This document shows positions 24,106 through 32,062 of a stretch of 64,000 bases of DNA, one piece after another. Location of the stretch: assembly GCF_009184865.1 (NCBI RefSeq), contig NZ_CP045096.1, forward strand, positions 3,472,001 to 3,536,000. The letters are read 5' to 3'. The DNA is from Streptomyces phaeolivaceus. Its GTDB lineage: Bacteria > Actinomycetota > Actinomycetes > Streptomycetales > Streptomycetaceae. The notes beneath the pieces were generated by a model. The model was not told where the DNA came from and searched no databases. It saw only the letters and a program-made list of their open reading frames with translations. Positions within the stretch are counted from its first letter, which is position 1; every line of letters starts with the position of its first letter. The translations under genes and the position numbers were made by a program.

Positions 24106-24504
24106 CTAGCAGGAGCCCTGCTGCAGCGCGTTGACGCCGAGTTCGTAGACGACGCAGCCGGCCGCCCAGCCGTCCGGGATGTCGTAGCTCTCTCCGCCCT
24201 TGCCCGTGTCGCTGCATGAGCTGTTGCCGTGGCCGATGACGGTGAACGTCTCGTCGGCGTAGACCACGGGACCGCTGCTCCGCGCCGCGGAGACGGTCAG
24301 GCACTGGTTGACCTTGCCGCCGCCGCTCCGGCTGGAGCTACCGGTGCTGGTGATCTTGACGTAGTTGACGCCGCTGGGCACCGAGGCCACCAGGCTCGTG
24401 CGATGGCCGTTCGCCGCGGCGGCCTGGCCGGCGAAGCCGAGGGTGGCCGCCGCGGCGATCGCCGCCGCGAGGCTGAGGGAGCGGGTCATACCGATGGAAC
24501 GCAT
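24106..24504 (-). CDS. Small secreted cysteine-containing protein
   Basis: 132 residues. Clear signal peptide (SLSLAAAIAAAATLGFAGQAAA), then a mature domain of about 100 residues with cysteines in NQCLTV, SSCSDTG, AGCVVYE and at the very C-terminus, which suggests two disulfides. No family recognised. The start ATG 24504 has GAGG six bases upstream; ATG 24516 is an in-frame alternative. It is an isolated gene in a region of decayed sequence. Confidence 0.72.
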   Translation of the reverse strand: MRSIGMTRSLSLAAAIAAAATLGFAGQAAAANGHRTSLVASVPSGVNYVKITSTGSSSRSGGGKVNQCLTVSAARSSGPVVYADETFTVIGHGNSSCSDTGKGGESYDIPDGWAAGCVVYELGVNALQQGSC

Positions 24505-24689
24505 GCGCGTCCTCATTCCTTCACTGTGGGGGGATCCAACGCCGTGAATTATTGCCCTCGCAACCTGCCCGAACAACCCTGAGAAGATTTCCTAGTTGAG
24601 ACTTCAAGATCTCTTTACCTTACGAGGACTTGAGCGCCACGAGCCGCGCGAGAGGCTCAACTCACTGCCGCTGACCAGCGAGAACCACT

Positions 24690-24969
24690 GGTCGCCTCCC
24701 CGGCGTCGGCCGCGACGGTCACCAGCAACGTGGGCAGCGCGGCGATCCCGTCCGGGGCGAGCTGCGTATGTGACCGGCACGGTCAACGGCGGTTCCTCCG
24801 GCCCCGTCAAGTTCACTCAGGGCGGCACCGTCCAGATCAAGAACATCGGCATCGCGGCCAAGGAGAGCGTGGACTTCGACTGGCGCGGCGCCAACTGTTC
24901 CGGCTCCACCATCCGGGACGTCGCCACACCGCGCCGAGCCCGCTGCCCACCGTCTGGAACATCGACTAA
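24690..24969 (+). pseudogene. Frameshifted remnant of a secreted protein gene
   Basis: The plus strand reads VASPASAATVTSNVGSAA (end of a signal peptide), then in a second frame VTGTVNGGSSGPVKF and IAAKESVDFDWRGANCSG, then back in the first frame PLPTVWNID and a stop. Two frame changes and the lack of a start mark it as decayed. Its last bases overlap the stop of the convergent ATPase gene. Confidence 0.55.
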
Positions 24970-25466
24970 CCGCGCCGCTTCGGCGGCCTGCGTTCCGGGA
25001 GCCGCCGGACCAGCGACAGCCAACCGGGCAGGTCGATCTCGACCAGGACCGTCTTGCCCGGCGGGTTGCGGTCCCGCACCTCCCAGCGGTCGGCCAGCGC
25101 GTCGACGAGCACCAGCCCGCGCCCGTCCTCGTCCAGGGGGCGGGCCGGTCGTACGGTACCGGGGCGCGGCGGCAGGCGTTCGGCTCGGGTGTCGGTGACC
25201 TCGATGCGCAGGGAGCCGGTCGGGAGCGAGAGGCGCAGCTCGAAGTCCCGGCCCGGGACGCGGCCGTGCGTCACCGCGTTCGCCGCCAGCTCCGCGACGA
25301 CCACGGCCGCCTTGTCGGACGCCTCCGAGCCGTACCGGATGCCCCAGGCGTGCAGCTGGTTCAGGGCCAGGTGTCTGGCGAGGCGGGCCCCCAGCGGTGT
25401 CGAGCCGAACCGCTGGGTGAACGCGGGCACGGCGACGGGGTGTCGGGGGGCGGGTGGTGCGGTCAT
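24966..25466 (-). CDS. Anti-sigma-like histidine kinase-type ATPase (RsbW/HATPase_c_2)
   Basis: 166 residues. GHKL fold with N-box VAELAANAVTHG near residues 57-68 and G1/G2-like segments EVTDTRAERLPPR and DEDGRGLVLVDALADRW. It lacks the His-phosphotransfer domain, as in RsbW/SpoIIAB-type anti-sigma kinases. Divergent from an XRE-DUF397 pair; this three-gene layout is common in Streptomyces developmental (bld/whiJ-type) clusters. Its target sigma or anti-anti-sigma factor is not in the window. Confidence 0.88.
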   Translation of the reverse strand: MTAPPAPRHPVAVPAFTQRFGSTPLGARLARHLALNQLHAWGIRYGSEASDKAAVVVAELAANAVTHGRVPGRDFELRLSLPTGSLRIEVTDTRAERLPPRPGTVRPARPLDEDGRGLVLVDALADRWEVRDRNPPGKTVLVEIDLPGWLSLVRRLPERRPPKRRG

Positions 25467-25624
25467 GCCCCCAATGTGGCCTGTGCGAAGCCCCGTTCAC
25501 CAGCTCCGGCCCGTGTACGCTGCGCGCGCGTACACGGTTACGCACTGGACGGTACTGGTGACATCGCGTCACCATGGGTGACGGAACGGTGTGGTTCGGT
25601 GGGCGGGTGCGCGGGAGGTGGCCC
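25467..25624. promoter_or_regulatory. Divergent promoter region, ATPase / XRE regulator
   Basis: 158 bp between divergent starts. Notable elements are a short alternating gcgcgcgcgtacac tract near 25525 and a strong RBS GGGAGGTGG just before ATG 25625. That RBS favours this start over the in-frame ATG 25574. Confidence 0.5.
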
Positions 25625-26485
25625 ATGGTGGCCGACAGCGGCGGCGTGGTGGGGATCGGCGGAGTCGCCGGGGGTGGCGAGCCGGAGGCGTCCGACAGTC
25701 TGCGGACGTTCGGGGCGATGGTCCAGGCGTTGCGGGAGCACGCGGGGCTGAGCCGGGAGGAGTTGGCGGACCTCATCGGCTACTCCAAGCACATGGTGGC
25801 GTCCGTGGAGCTGGGGAGGCGGATGCCGGACGCGGCGTTCGTGGAGGGGGTGGATCGGGCGCTGGGCAACACGGGTGCGCTGATCCGCGCGGCTCAGCAT
25901 CTGGGGCGACAGCCGGGGTTGGCGGCTTGGTTCAGGAAGTGGGCCAAGTTGGAGGCGGCGGCGATCGTGCTCTACACGTATGAGTGCCGTCTGATTCCTG
26001 GGTTGTTGCAGACCGAGGCGTACCTGCGGGCGCTGTCCGCCGACCAGCTGCCACCGATGGACGACGAGCAGATCGAGGAGCGGTGGGCTGCCCGGGTGGC
26101 GCGACAACGGCTGCTGCGAGAGCGCCCGAACACCGCCTTCGGCTTCATCCTCGAAGAGCAGCTGTTCGTGCGGCGCACCGGCGGAACAGAGGTCACCCGC
26201 GGACTCATCGATCACGTGCTGGAGATCGCCAAGCTGCGGAACGTCGAGATCCAGGTCATGCCGCTGGTGCAGGAGTCGCATTCCGGATTGGCTGGCCCGA
26301 TGCAGCTGCTGGAAACCCCCGAGGCGAAGTGGTTCGCTTACAACGAGGGCCAGGAGAGCGGCCTGCTGATCACGGACTCGAAAGTGGTCAGCGTGCTCCA
26401 GCGGCGCTATGCCAGGATGCGTTCACAGGCTCTCACCATCCCGGACTCGGTGAGCCTGTTGCAACGGATGCGAGGGGACCTATGA
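25625..26485 (+). CDS. XRE-family regulator with DUF5753 domain (WhiJ-like)
   Basis: 286 residues. N-terminal helix-turn-helix at about 30-70 (LREHAGLSREELADLIGYS, ASVELGRRMP), then a DUF5753 domain with LIPGLLQTEAYLRA and an ERPNTAFGFILEE segment. WhiJ-like proteins repress development and work with a small DUF397 protein. Here a DUF397 gene overlaps by four bases. Likely autoregulated from the divergent promoter region. Confidence 0.93.
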   Translation: MVADSGGVVGIGGVAGGGEPEASDSLRTFGAMVQALREHAGLSREELADLIGYSKHMVASVELGRRMPDAAFVEGVDRALGNTGALIRAAQHLGRQPGLAAWFRKWAKLEAAAIVLYTYECRLIPGLLQTEAYLRALSADQLPPMDDEQIEERWAARVARQRLLRERPNTAFGFILEEQLFVRRTGGTEVTRGLIDHVLEIAKLRNVEIQVMPLVQESHSGLAGPMQLLETPEAKWFAYNEGQESGLLITDSKVVSVLQRRYARMRSQALTIPDSVSLLQRMRGDL

Positions 26486-26667
26486 GCACCAGTGAACTGG
26501 CCTGGTTCAAGTCGAGCTATAGCAGCAGCGCATCCGGCGACTGCGTCGAAGTAGCCACCTCCCCCCACTCCATCCACATCCGCGACTCCAAGAACTCCAC
26601 CGGCCCCCAGCTCGTCCTCTCCCCCGCCACCTGGGCGGACTTCGTGCCGTACGCCTGCCGGGGCTGA
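26482..26667 (+). CDS. DUF397 small protein
   Basis: 61 residues, the usual DUF397 form: AWFKSSYSSSASGDCVEVA, then IHIRDSKNS and a WADFV near the end. The ATG overlaps the XRE stop (ATGA). DUF397 proteins are thought to bind or counteract the paired XRE regulator, in the manner of a toxin-antitoxin-like switch. Confidence 0.95.
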   Translation: MSTSELAWFKSSYSSSASGDCVEVATSPHSIHIRDSKNSTGPQLVLSPATWADFVPYACRG

Positions 26668-26671
26668 CCGC

Positions 26672-26703
26672 AGGGCGGTTCGGGCCGTCCCCCGAACCGC
26701 CCT
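26672..26703. terminator. Hairpin terminator after DUF397
   Basis: Arms agggcggttcggg and cccgaaccgccct (13 bp) with a 6-base loop, five bases after the stop. Its right arm is the first part of the tandem repeat that follows. Confidence 0.75.
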
Positions 26704-26757
26704 CGCGACGTGTCGCGCCGAACCGCCCTCGCGACGTGTCGCGCCGACCCGCCCTAG
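26693..26757 (+). repeat. 26-bp tandem repeat, two full units and a degenerate third
   Basis: Units at 26693-26718 and 26719-26744 are identical; a third, partly changed unit runs to 26757 and contains the stop codon of the convergent gene ending at 26754. The unit combines the hairpin arm cgaaccgccct with cgcgacgtgtcgcgc, itself a near-palindrome. Confidence 0.88.
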
Positions 26758-27056
26758 CCGCGCTTCCGCTCGCAGAGGACCCGCCAGAACCAGGCGGTGA
26801 CCTCGGTGTCGTTGTTCGAGAAGGTCAGGTACGACGACTGGACCACGTAGTCCCCCTGGCGGCACTTGGCCTCGGTGGCGGACTTGTCCGCCTCGGCGGC
26901 CGACGGCGTGCTCCGCTGGGGTCCGTCGACGAACCAGGCGGCCTGGGCGGGCGAGGCGGCCAGGCCGAGGAACAGCGCGGCGCTGAGCACACCCGTCGCT
27001 CCCGCCCGGAGCACGCGCTTGTTCCTCGCTCCGCCGGATGTGGTGGCAGTGGTCAT
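26754..27056 (-). CDS. Small secreted protein
   Basis: 100 residues. N-terminus with a basic region and hydrophobic core (GATGVLSAALFLGLAASPAQA), mature part about 60 residues with two Cys (AKCRQG, VLCERK) and a YVVQSSYLTFSNND segment. No family recognised. The stop lies inside the last unit of a tandem repeat. The upstream 263 bp to the AraC-type gene hold no convincing gene. Confidence 0.7.
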   Translation of the reverse strand: MTTATTSGGARNKRVLRAGATGVLSAALFLGLAASPAQAAWFVDGPQRSTPSAAEADKSATEAKCRQGDYVVQSSYLTFSNNDTEVTAWFWRVLCERKRG

Positions 27057-27319
27057 GTCGCATCACCTTTTCGTCGTACTGCGTGTGGGGGCGTGGGTGA
27101 GCCAGTGGGGAAGGCCCTGCGCCACTCGGAAAAGGATCTCCCGGTGCGGTGCTCCCCGGCATCGTCCTTCGGCACGGTGATCCGTAGTCCGGACGCGGTA
27201 CGCCGCGACGTCGCGTGGTACCACGGTCCACCTCGACGCGACGAGAAAAGGACGGTGACGGGGATATGTCAGGATGCGGGCATGCGCATCGACGATCTGA
27301 ACCCCGGACCGAACCCGCC

Positions 27320-28315
27320 ATGATCGGAACCGTGTTCCGGAGTGACGACGTGCCCAAGGAGCACCGGTTCGACTACTGGCGGGAGTTGATGCACCAGGCG
27401 ATCGCGCCCAGCGAGATGCGCTGCGAGTTCGCGGACGACTTCTGGGCGCGGCAGCGGCTGATGGCGCTGGGGCCGGTGCTGGTGTGGCCGACGGCGCATC
27501 TGGTGACGGGGTTCCGGCGTACCGAGAAACTGGTGCGGCAGTCCGACCCGGAGATGTACCACCTGTCGCTGGTGCTCGGCGGTGGGCTGGGGTTCGAGCA
27601 TGTGGGGCGGACCGAGGCGTACGGCCCGAGCGACCTGTGGCTGAGCGACACGTCACGGCCGTACGAGGTGCACGCGCCGGCCGGGCTGGGCCGTCAGGTG
27701 ATCTGGGGTGTGGGGCTGGACTTCCCGAAGGCGCTGCTGCCGCTGCCGCCCGCGCGTGTCCAGGGGTTGCTGGGGCGGCGGCTGGCGGCGAGGGAGGGGG
27801 TGGGCGCGCTGCTGACCGGGTTCCTGACCGGGCTGGAGCAGCAGGCCGACACCCTTCAGCCGTCCGACGCGCCGCGCCTGGGCACGGTTCTGGTGGATCT
27901 GCTGGCGGCCTGGTTCGCGCAGGTGCTGGAGGCGGAGGACGCGCTGCCGCCGGAGACGCGGCAGCGGGCGCTGACGACGCGGATACGGGCGTTCGTCCGG
28001 CAGAACCTGCACGACCCGGAGCTGACGCCGCCGGTGATAGCGGCGGCGCATCACATCTCGTTGAGCTATCTGCACCGGCTGTTCCAGGAGGACAGCCCCG
28101 GGGAGACGGTCGCGGCGTGGATCCGGAGCCAGCGGCTCGCGGGCGCCCGCCGCGACCTGGCGGACCCGGCGCTCGCCGCCACGCCCATCCACACCATCGC
28201 CGCCCGCTGGGGCCTGGTCCGCGCCTCCGACTTCACGCGGGCGTTCCGGGGGGCGTACGGGGTGTCGCCGATGGAGTACCGGGCTCGGGCACTGTCCGCG
28301 GGCGAGCCGAAATAG
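27320..28315 (+). CDS. AraC-family transcriptional regulator
   Basis: 331 residues. N-terminal AraC-type ligand-binding domain of the form found in many actinomycete regulators (TVFRSDDVP, FDYWRELMHQ, SDPEMYHLSLVLGGG) and a C-terminal double helix-turn-helix (ISLSYLHRLFQ, then RASDFTRAFRGAYGVSPMEYR). ATG 27320 gives the family N-terminus; ATG 27266 is an in-frame alternative. Its target and ligand are unknown. The neighbours are secreted proteins. Confidence 0.92.
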   Translation: MIGTVFRSDDVPKEHRFDYWRELMHQAIAPSEMRCEFADDFWARQRLMALGPVLVWPTAHLVTGFRRTEKLVRQSDPEMYHLSLVLGGGLGFEHVGRTEAYGPSDLWLSDTSRPYEVHAPAGLGRQVIWGVGLDFPKALLPLPPARVQGLLGRRLAAREGVGALLTGFLTGLEQQADTLQPSDAPRLGTVLVDLLAAWFAQVLEAEDALPPETRQRALTTRIRAFVRQNLHDPELTPPVIAAAHHISLSYLHRLFQEDSPGETVAAWIRSQRLAGARRDLADPALAATPIHTIAARWGLVRASDFTRAFRGAYGVSPMEYRARALSAGEPK

Positions 28316-28336
28316 CCACAGCCAACGCGGTGGTTG

Positions 28337-28873
28337 TCAGGATGCCTGGCGCCACTGCTGTTCCGGATTGGTGGCCACGTTGCGGCACTCCCACTGAATG
28401 GCGGCGACAGAGTTCGCCGTTCGGCCATCGGGGATCGCGAGGCAGAACCCGCTCGCCTTGTTGCGCAGCCGGTAGGTGCTGTCGTAGATCCACTGCTGGT
28501 CGGTGTCGGCGCTGTCGCAGCCCCACTGGATCGCCTCGTCACCCTGGGAGCTGCCGCTCCCTCCGGAGATGGCCAGACACCCCCCGCCGGCGTAGTTCTG
28601 CAGGGTGTACGTCGACGTGGCTCCCGGAACCAGCTCCCAGTACCACCACTGATCGAGGTCGTAGTCGCTGGGACCTCTCTTGTCGCAGGTGTACTGGATC
28701 GCCGATTCTCCGAAGGGCGCATCCTCACCACCCGGAATCGCGAGACATTTCTGACTGTTCTCGTTCTTGATGGCCCAACTGCCTTCGTACCCTACGGCGT
28801 TGGCCGACGTAGCAGAAAGCGGAATCGCTACCGCCGCCAATACCCCGACAAACGCCATGCCGCGCTTGCGCAT
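28337..28873 (-). CDS. Secreted ricin-type beta-trefoil lectin
   Basis: 178 residues. Signal peptide (AFVGVLAAVAIPLSATSANA), then one RICIN domain with three sugar-site repeats: KCLAIPGG...DQWWYW, GCLAISGG...DQQWIY and FCLAIPDG...EQQWR, the QxW hallmarks. Cysteines pair within repeats. It is a stand-alone carbohydrate-binding protein with no attached enzyme. It may bind galactosides or cell-surface glycans. Base composition is less GC-rich than the neighbours. Confidence 0.9.
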   Translation of the reverse strand: MRKRGMAFVGVLAAVAIPLSATSANAVGYEGSWAIKNENSQKCLAIPGGEDAPFGESAIQYTCDKRGPSDYDLDQWWYWELVPGATSTYTLQNYAGGGCLAISGGSGSSQGDEAIQWGCDSADTDQQWIYDSTYRLRNKASGFCLAIPDGRTANSVAAIQWECRNVATNPEQQWRQAS

Positions 28874-28908
28874 TGTTTCCCCTCCATCATGGTTGCCTGT
28901 CCGATCAG

Positions 28909-28952
28909 CGAAGGCTCGTACCCCGGGCCTCGGCCACGGCGGCGAGCCGGTC
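28909..28952 (-). pseudogene. 44-bp relic of an antitoxin gene
   Basis: Matches 31035-31078, inside the ribbon-helix-helix antitoxin gene, at 42 of 44 bases. It encodes the same LAAVAEARGTSLR segment on the minus strand. It lies just after the protease gene, 2.1 kb from the intact module. Confidence 0.75.
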
Positions 28953-28954
28953 TG

Positions 28955-30079
28955 CTAGAACGCGCTCAGCCCGTAGCGGGCCAGCACCCAGTGCACCGGC
29001 TGGAAGAACGTCCGGTACTGGCTCTGCGCGCTGTTGCAGGACGCGTCCGCCGGGGTGTTGGTCGCGGAGGCGATGCCGAGCGCGTCGGTTCCCGCCCACA
29101 GAGGGCCGCCGCTGTCTCCGGGTTTGGCGCAGTGCGAGGTCTCGATCATGTTCTTCATGACCTTGCCGCTGGGGAACGTGAAGGTCACGCTCGGGTTGAT
29201 CACCTGGCCCACCAGGTCGCTGCTGACGGCGCCGGCGCGCTTGACGGACTCACCGTCGTCGGGGTACCGGGAGTCGGTGATCTCGTACGTGGCGCCGGCC
29301 GCCCGGACCGCCCCGTAGGCGGCGACGTCGTCGTTGACGTACTCGATGACGGCGTAGTCCTTCTCGACCTCGCCGAAGTCCCACCATTCCGTGCGCTCAC
29401 CGAAGTAGATGCCGCCGGCCTCCCGGTGCCAGAACTCCTCCTCGTCGCGGCTCGCGCAGTGCCCGGCAGTGACGAAGTACTTCTTCCCCGAGGAGTCACG
29501 GACGTTGAACCCGAGGGTGCAGTAGGTGGGGCCGTACGGCGCCACGATGCCGATGCCGCCGAGGGACTCGTAGGCGGTCTCCTTGATCCCACCGGGCAGT
29601 TCCTCGACCCGCACCTTGTCGCCGTAGTCGGCGACGACGTCGGTGAGTCGCTTCCGGTCGGCGGCGGAGACACCGTCGAAGACCGACACGGTCACCTGGT
29701 TCGTGCTCGGGTCCACGCCCCAGGCCGTGTTGGGGATCGGGTCGGTGTCGGCGATCCGCCGGTCGAGGGCGGTGCGGACGGAGTTCAGCTCGTCGGTGCT
29801 GTGCTCGACGACCTCGGCGGTACCGCCCTGGGCACGGACGGTCCGCGCGGCGGCCTCGTCCGTGACGGCGACGACGAGCCGCCCGTCGCCGTCGTAGAAG
29901 GTGCCGCCGGTACGGTCGGCGCCCATCGACGCGATCAGCGCTGTCGCCCGGTCCGGTCCGGCCGTCGGGGCCGGGTCCGGGGACGGAGCGGCGTGCGCGG
30001 TCGGCGCGGCCAGCACCGCGAACACACTGCAGATCGCCACCGTCATCGACGTTCGGGGGGTCGTCGGCAGTCTTCGCAT
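28955..30079 (-). CDS. Secreted S1-family serine protease (streptogrisin-like)
   Basis: 374 residues. Signal peptide, a pro-domain to about residue 170 (GGTFYDGDGRLVVAVTD is typical of alpha-lytic/streptogrisin pro-regions), then a chymotrypsin-fold catalytic domain. The triad is readable: His 207 in TAGHC, Asp 241 in DYAVIEY, Ser 323 in GDSGGPL. Three cysteine pairs are likely. ATG 30079 with GGAGA upstream is chosen because it places the signal peptide at the N-terminus. A standard extracellular protease of the genus. Confidence 0.93.
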   Translation of the reverse strand: MRRLPTTPRTSMTVAICSVFAVLAAPTAHAAPSPDPAPTAGPDRATALIASMGADRTGGTFYDGDGRLVVAVTDEAAARTVRAQGGTAEVVEHSTDELNSVRTALDRRIADTDPIPNTAWGVDPSTNQVTVSVFDGVSAADRKRLTDVVADYGDKVRVEELPGGIKETAYESLGGIGIVAPYGPTYCTLGFNVRDSSGKKYFVTAGHCASRDEEEFWHREAGGIYFGERTEWWDFGEVEKDYAVIEYVNDDVAAYGAVRAAGATYEITDSRYPDDGESVKRAGAVSSDLVGQVINPSVTFTFPSGKVMKNMIETSHCAKPGDSGGPLWAGTDALGIASATNTPADASCNSAQSQYRTFFQPVHWVLARYGLSAF

Positions 30080-30446
30080 GGGCGCGTCTCCATGAGTTCC
30101 GTGGACAGGGAGCGCGGTGGGGTGGATCACCGCGCACGGAAGCAGCATGCGCCGTGAGCGACGGCGATGTCGTTGGTGGAGGGTCCACAGACGTCTTGCC
30201 TCTACGTCCACTCCCGCCCAACAGACCGTGCCGGTACCGGAGTGGACGCGGTGACAAGCAGCCGCAGAACTCGGCGACAACGACAACTCCCCGCACCGCG
30301 CTGCCGTTGTTCATCGGCGCCGCGATCTACTTCACCCTCATGCGTGTCAGCTTCATCGGATGGTTCAGGCGCCAGGACGAACTGGTCCGGCTGGGCCCCC
30401 CGTGGAGAAGCTGAAGGTCAGGCTGCGGTGAGCCGGTGAGGGCCGG
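30080..30446. other. Intergenic stretch without a supported gene
   Basis: 367 bp between the protease start and the PIN-toxin stop. A plus-strand open frame (30154-30414) ends with a hydrophobic piece, LPLFIGAAIYFTLMRVSF, that could be a membrane-protein scrap. It has no RBS, and codon bias does not support it. Confidence 0.4.
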
Positions 30447-30839
30447 TCAGCGTCTCAGGTCCATGACCCCGACGCCGAGGCCGTCGTACGCACGCGGTTC
30501 CACTGTGGCGATCAACGCCCCCGTCGGAATCATCTGGTTCGGCCTCGCGGCGTGAACGGCGGCCGAGGCGTCCTGGGCGACCCCCGCTCGCCCCAGTTCC
30601 GCGACCGTCACGGCCATGGCGTAGTCGTCGTCGATGACCGACAGCACATCGACCAGGACACCCACATGGCCGACCATGCCCGCACGACGGCGTTCGGCCT
30701 CCAGAAGGCACAGGACGGGCACCCACAGACGGACGTCATCGCTCGCCGCCGCAGCGTGGATGAGGCCGGACACCTGCTTGTCACCGCCCAGCGCCACCAG
30801 CGTGGGCGCGTCGAGAACATAGTGCTCGATCTGACTCAA
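30447..30839 (-). CDS. PIN-domain-like toxin (VapC type)
   Basis: 130 residues. Begins EHYVLDAPTLVAL, with Asp 10 in the position of the first PIN acidic residue, and has LEAERRRAG near 47 and conserved Asp in SVIDDDYAM. PIN toxins are Mg-dependent RNases. It overlaps the preceding small gene by ATGA, the usual antitoxin-then-toxin order. PIN assignment comes from weak motif similarity plus context. Confidence 0.72.
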   Translation of the reverse strand: MSQIEHYVLDAPTLVALGGDKQVSGLIHAAAASDDVRLWVPVLCLLEAERRRAGMVGHVGVLVDVLSVIDDDYAMAVTVAELGRAGVAQDASAAVHAARPNQMIPTGALIATVEPRAYDGLGVGVMDLRR

Positions 30840-31117
30840 CGCGACGACTCCACCTGTGCGAGGGCGACCCTGTGGGCAGCCGTGGCCTCCCGCATCTTGC
30901 GCCGCATCTCGGCCGACTCCTCCTCGGACACCTCGTGCCCGAAGCGTTCGGCGAGCAGGGCGCGCGTGCGGTCGGCGCGTTCCCTGATCTGCTCGGGTGT
31001 CAGTGTCTGAGCGGCTATGTCCTGCATGAGAGCACGAAGGCTCGTCCCCCGGGCCTCGGCCACGGCGGCGAGCTGGTCACGGACTTCGGCGGGCACACGG
31101 ATCATCACGTCGGACAT
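30836..31117 (-). CDS. Ribbon-helix-helix antitoxin
   Basis: 93 residues. N-terminal MSDVMIRVPAEVRDQLAAVA is an Arc/MetJ-like beta strand plus helix, followed by a charged helical tail that would wrap the toxin. First gene of the pair. A 17-bp palindrome lies 8 bp before the start, consistent with autorepression. Part of it is duplicated at 28909-28952. Confidence 0.8.
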   Translation of the reverse strand: MSDVMIRVPAEVRDQLAAVAEARGTSLRALMQDIAAQTLTPEQIRERADRTRALLAERFGHEVSEEESAEMRRKMREATAAHRVALAQVESSR

Positions 31118-31124
31118 GCGGCGA

Positions 31125-31141
31125 GTATACGTGACGTATAC
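31125..31141. promoter_or_regulatory. Palindromic operator of the toxin-antitoxin pair
   Basis: gtatacgt-g-acgtatac: perfect 8-bp arms and a one-base centre, 8 bp upstream of the antitoxin ATG. It is unusually AT-rich for this chromosome and fits a ribbon-helix-helix dimer-of-dimers site. Confidence 0.75.
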
Positions 31142-31222
31142 GCCCGTCGGTGGTGAGTGTCGGTGGTGGGTGATCGGCGGCGAGCCGGGCGCCGAGCGCT
31201 CGCCCGGCTCGCCGGCGAAGGA

Positions 31223-32062
31223 CTACACCGCGTGCTCCACGAACCGCCGCGCGGTCTGCTCCAGCAGTTCCCGCCCGTCGCCCGCCCACAGCTCGTCGTT
31301 GAACAGTTCCACCTCGATGGGGCCGGAGTAGCCCGCCGCCTCGACGTACGCCTTCCACTCGCGCATGTCGATCGCGCCGTCGCCGATCTGGCCGCGGCCG
31401 GTCAGGACGCCCTGGGGCAACGGGGTGATCCAGTCGGCGAGTTGGAAGGTGTGGATGCGGCCGGTCGCGCCCGCGCGGGCGATCGCCGCCGGGGCCGTGT
31501 CGTCCCACCAGATGTGATAGGTGTCCACGGTCACGCCCACCTGGTCCGCCGGGAAGCGTTCCGCGATGTCCAGCGCCTGGGAGAGCGTCGACACCACGCA
31601 GCGGTCCGAGGCGAACATGGGGTGGAGGGGTTCGATGGCCAGGCGTACGCCGTGGGAGGCCGCGTACGGGCCCAGTTCGGCGAGCGCGTCGGCGATGCGT
31701 TCCCGCGCGCCGTACAGGTCCTTCGAGCCGGACGGCAGGCCCCCGGAGACCAGGACCAGCGTGTCCGTGCCCAGGGTCGCCGCCTCGTCGATCGCCTTGC
31801 GGTTGTCGGCCAGCGCCGCCGCCCGCTCGGCCGGGTCGATCGCCGTGAAGAAGCCGCCCCGGCAGAGGGTCGTGACCGCGAGGCCCGCGTCACGGACCAG
31901 CTTGGCCGTTGCCTCCAGGCCGTGCTCCGCCACCGGCTCGCGCCACAGGCCCACACCCGTGATGCCCAACTCCTGGCAACCCGAGACCAGTTCGGGCATC
32001 GACAGCTGCTTGACCGTCATCTGGTTGATGGAGAAACGCTCAAGTCCGGTACCGGCGCTCAC
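31223..32062 (-). CDS. Sugar phosphate isomerase/epimerase (AP endonuclease 2-type TIM barrel)
   Basis: 279 residues from a GTG that overlaps the upstream stop (GTGA). TIM-barrel isomerase of the xylose isomerase/IolE-IolI superfamily, with metal-site features AIEPLHPMF (Glu/His), VTVDTYHIWW and a late EVELFNDELW. Third gene of a catabolic operon with a Gfo/Idh dehydrogenase and DUF993. It probably isomerises a keto sugar or inositol-like intermediate; the substrate is not readable. Confidence 0.9.
   Translation of the reverse strand: MSAGTGLERFSINQMTVKQLSMPELVSGCQELGITGVGLWREPVAEHGLEATAKLVRDAGLAVTTLCRGGFFTAIDPAERAAALADNRKAIDEAATLGTDTLVLVSGGLPSGSKDLYGARERIADALAELGPYAASHGVRLAIEPLHPMFASDRCVVSTLSQALDIAERFPADQVGVTVDTYHIWWDDTAPAAIARAGATGRIHTFQLADWITPLPQGVLTGRGQIGDGAIDMREWKAYVEAAGYSGPIEVELFNDELWAGDGRELLEQTARRFVEHAV

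Noticed and set aside
30154..30414. Plus-strand ORF with a hydrophobic C-terminus
   Set aside because: No RBS, abnormal composition in its first half and no recognisable family.
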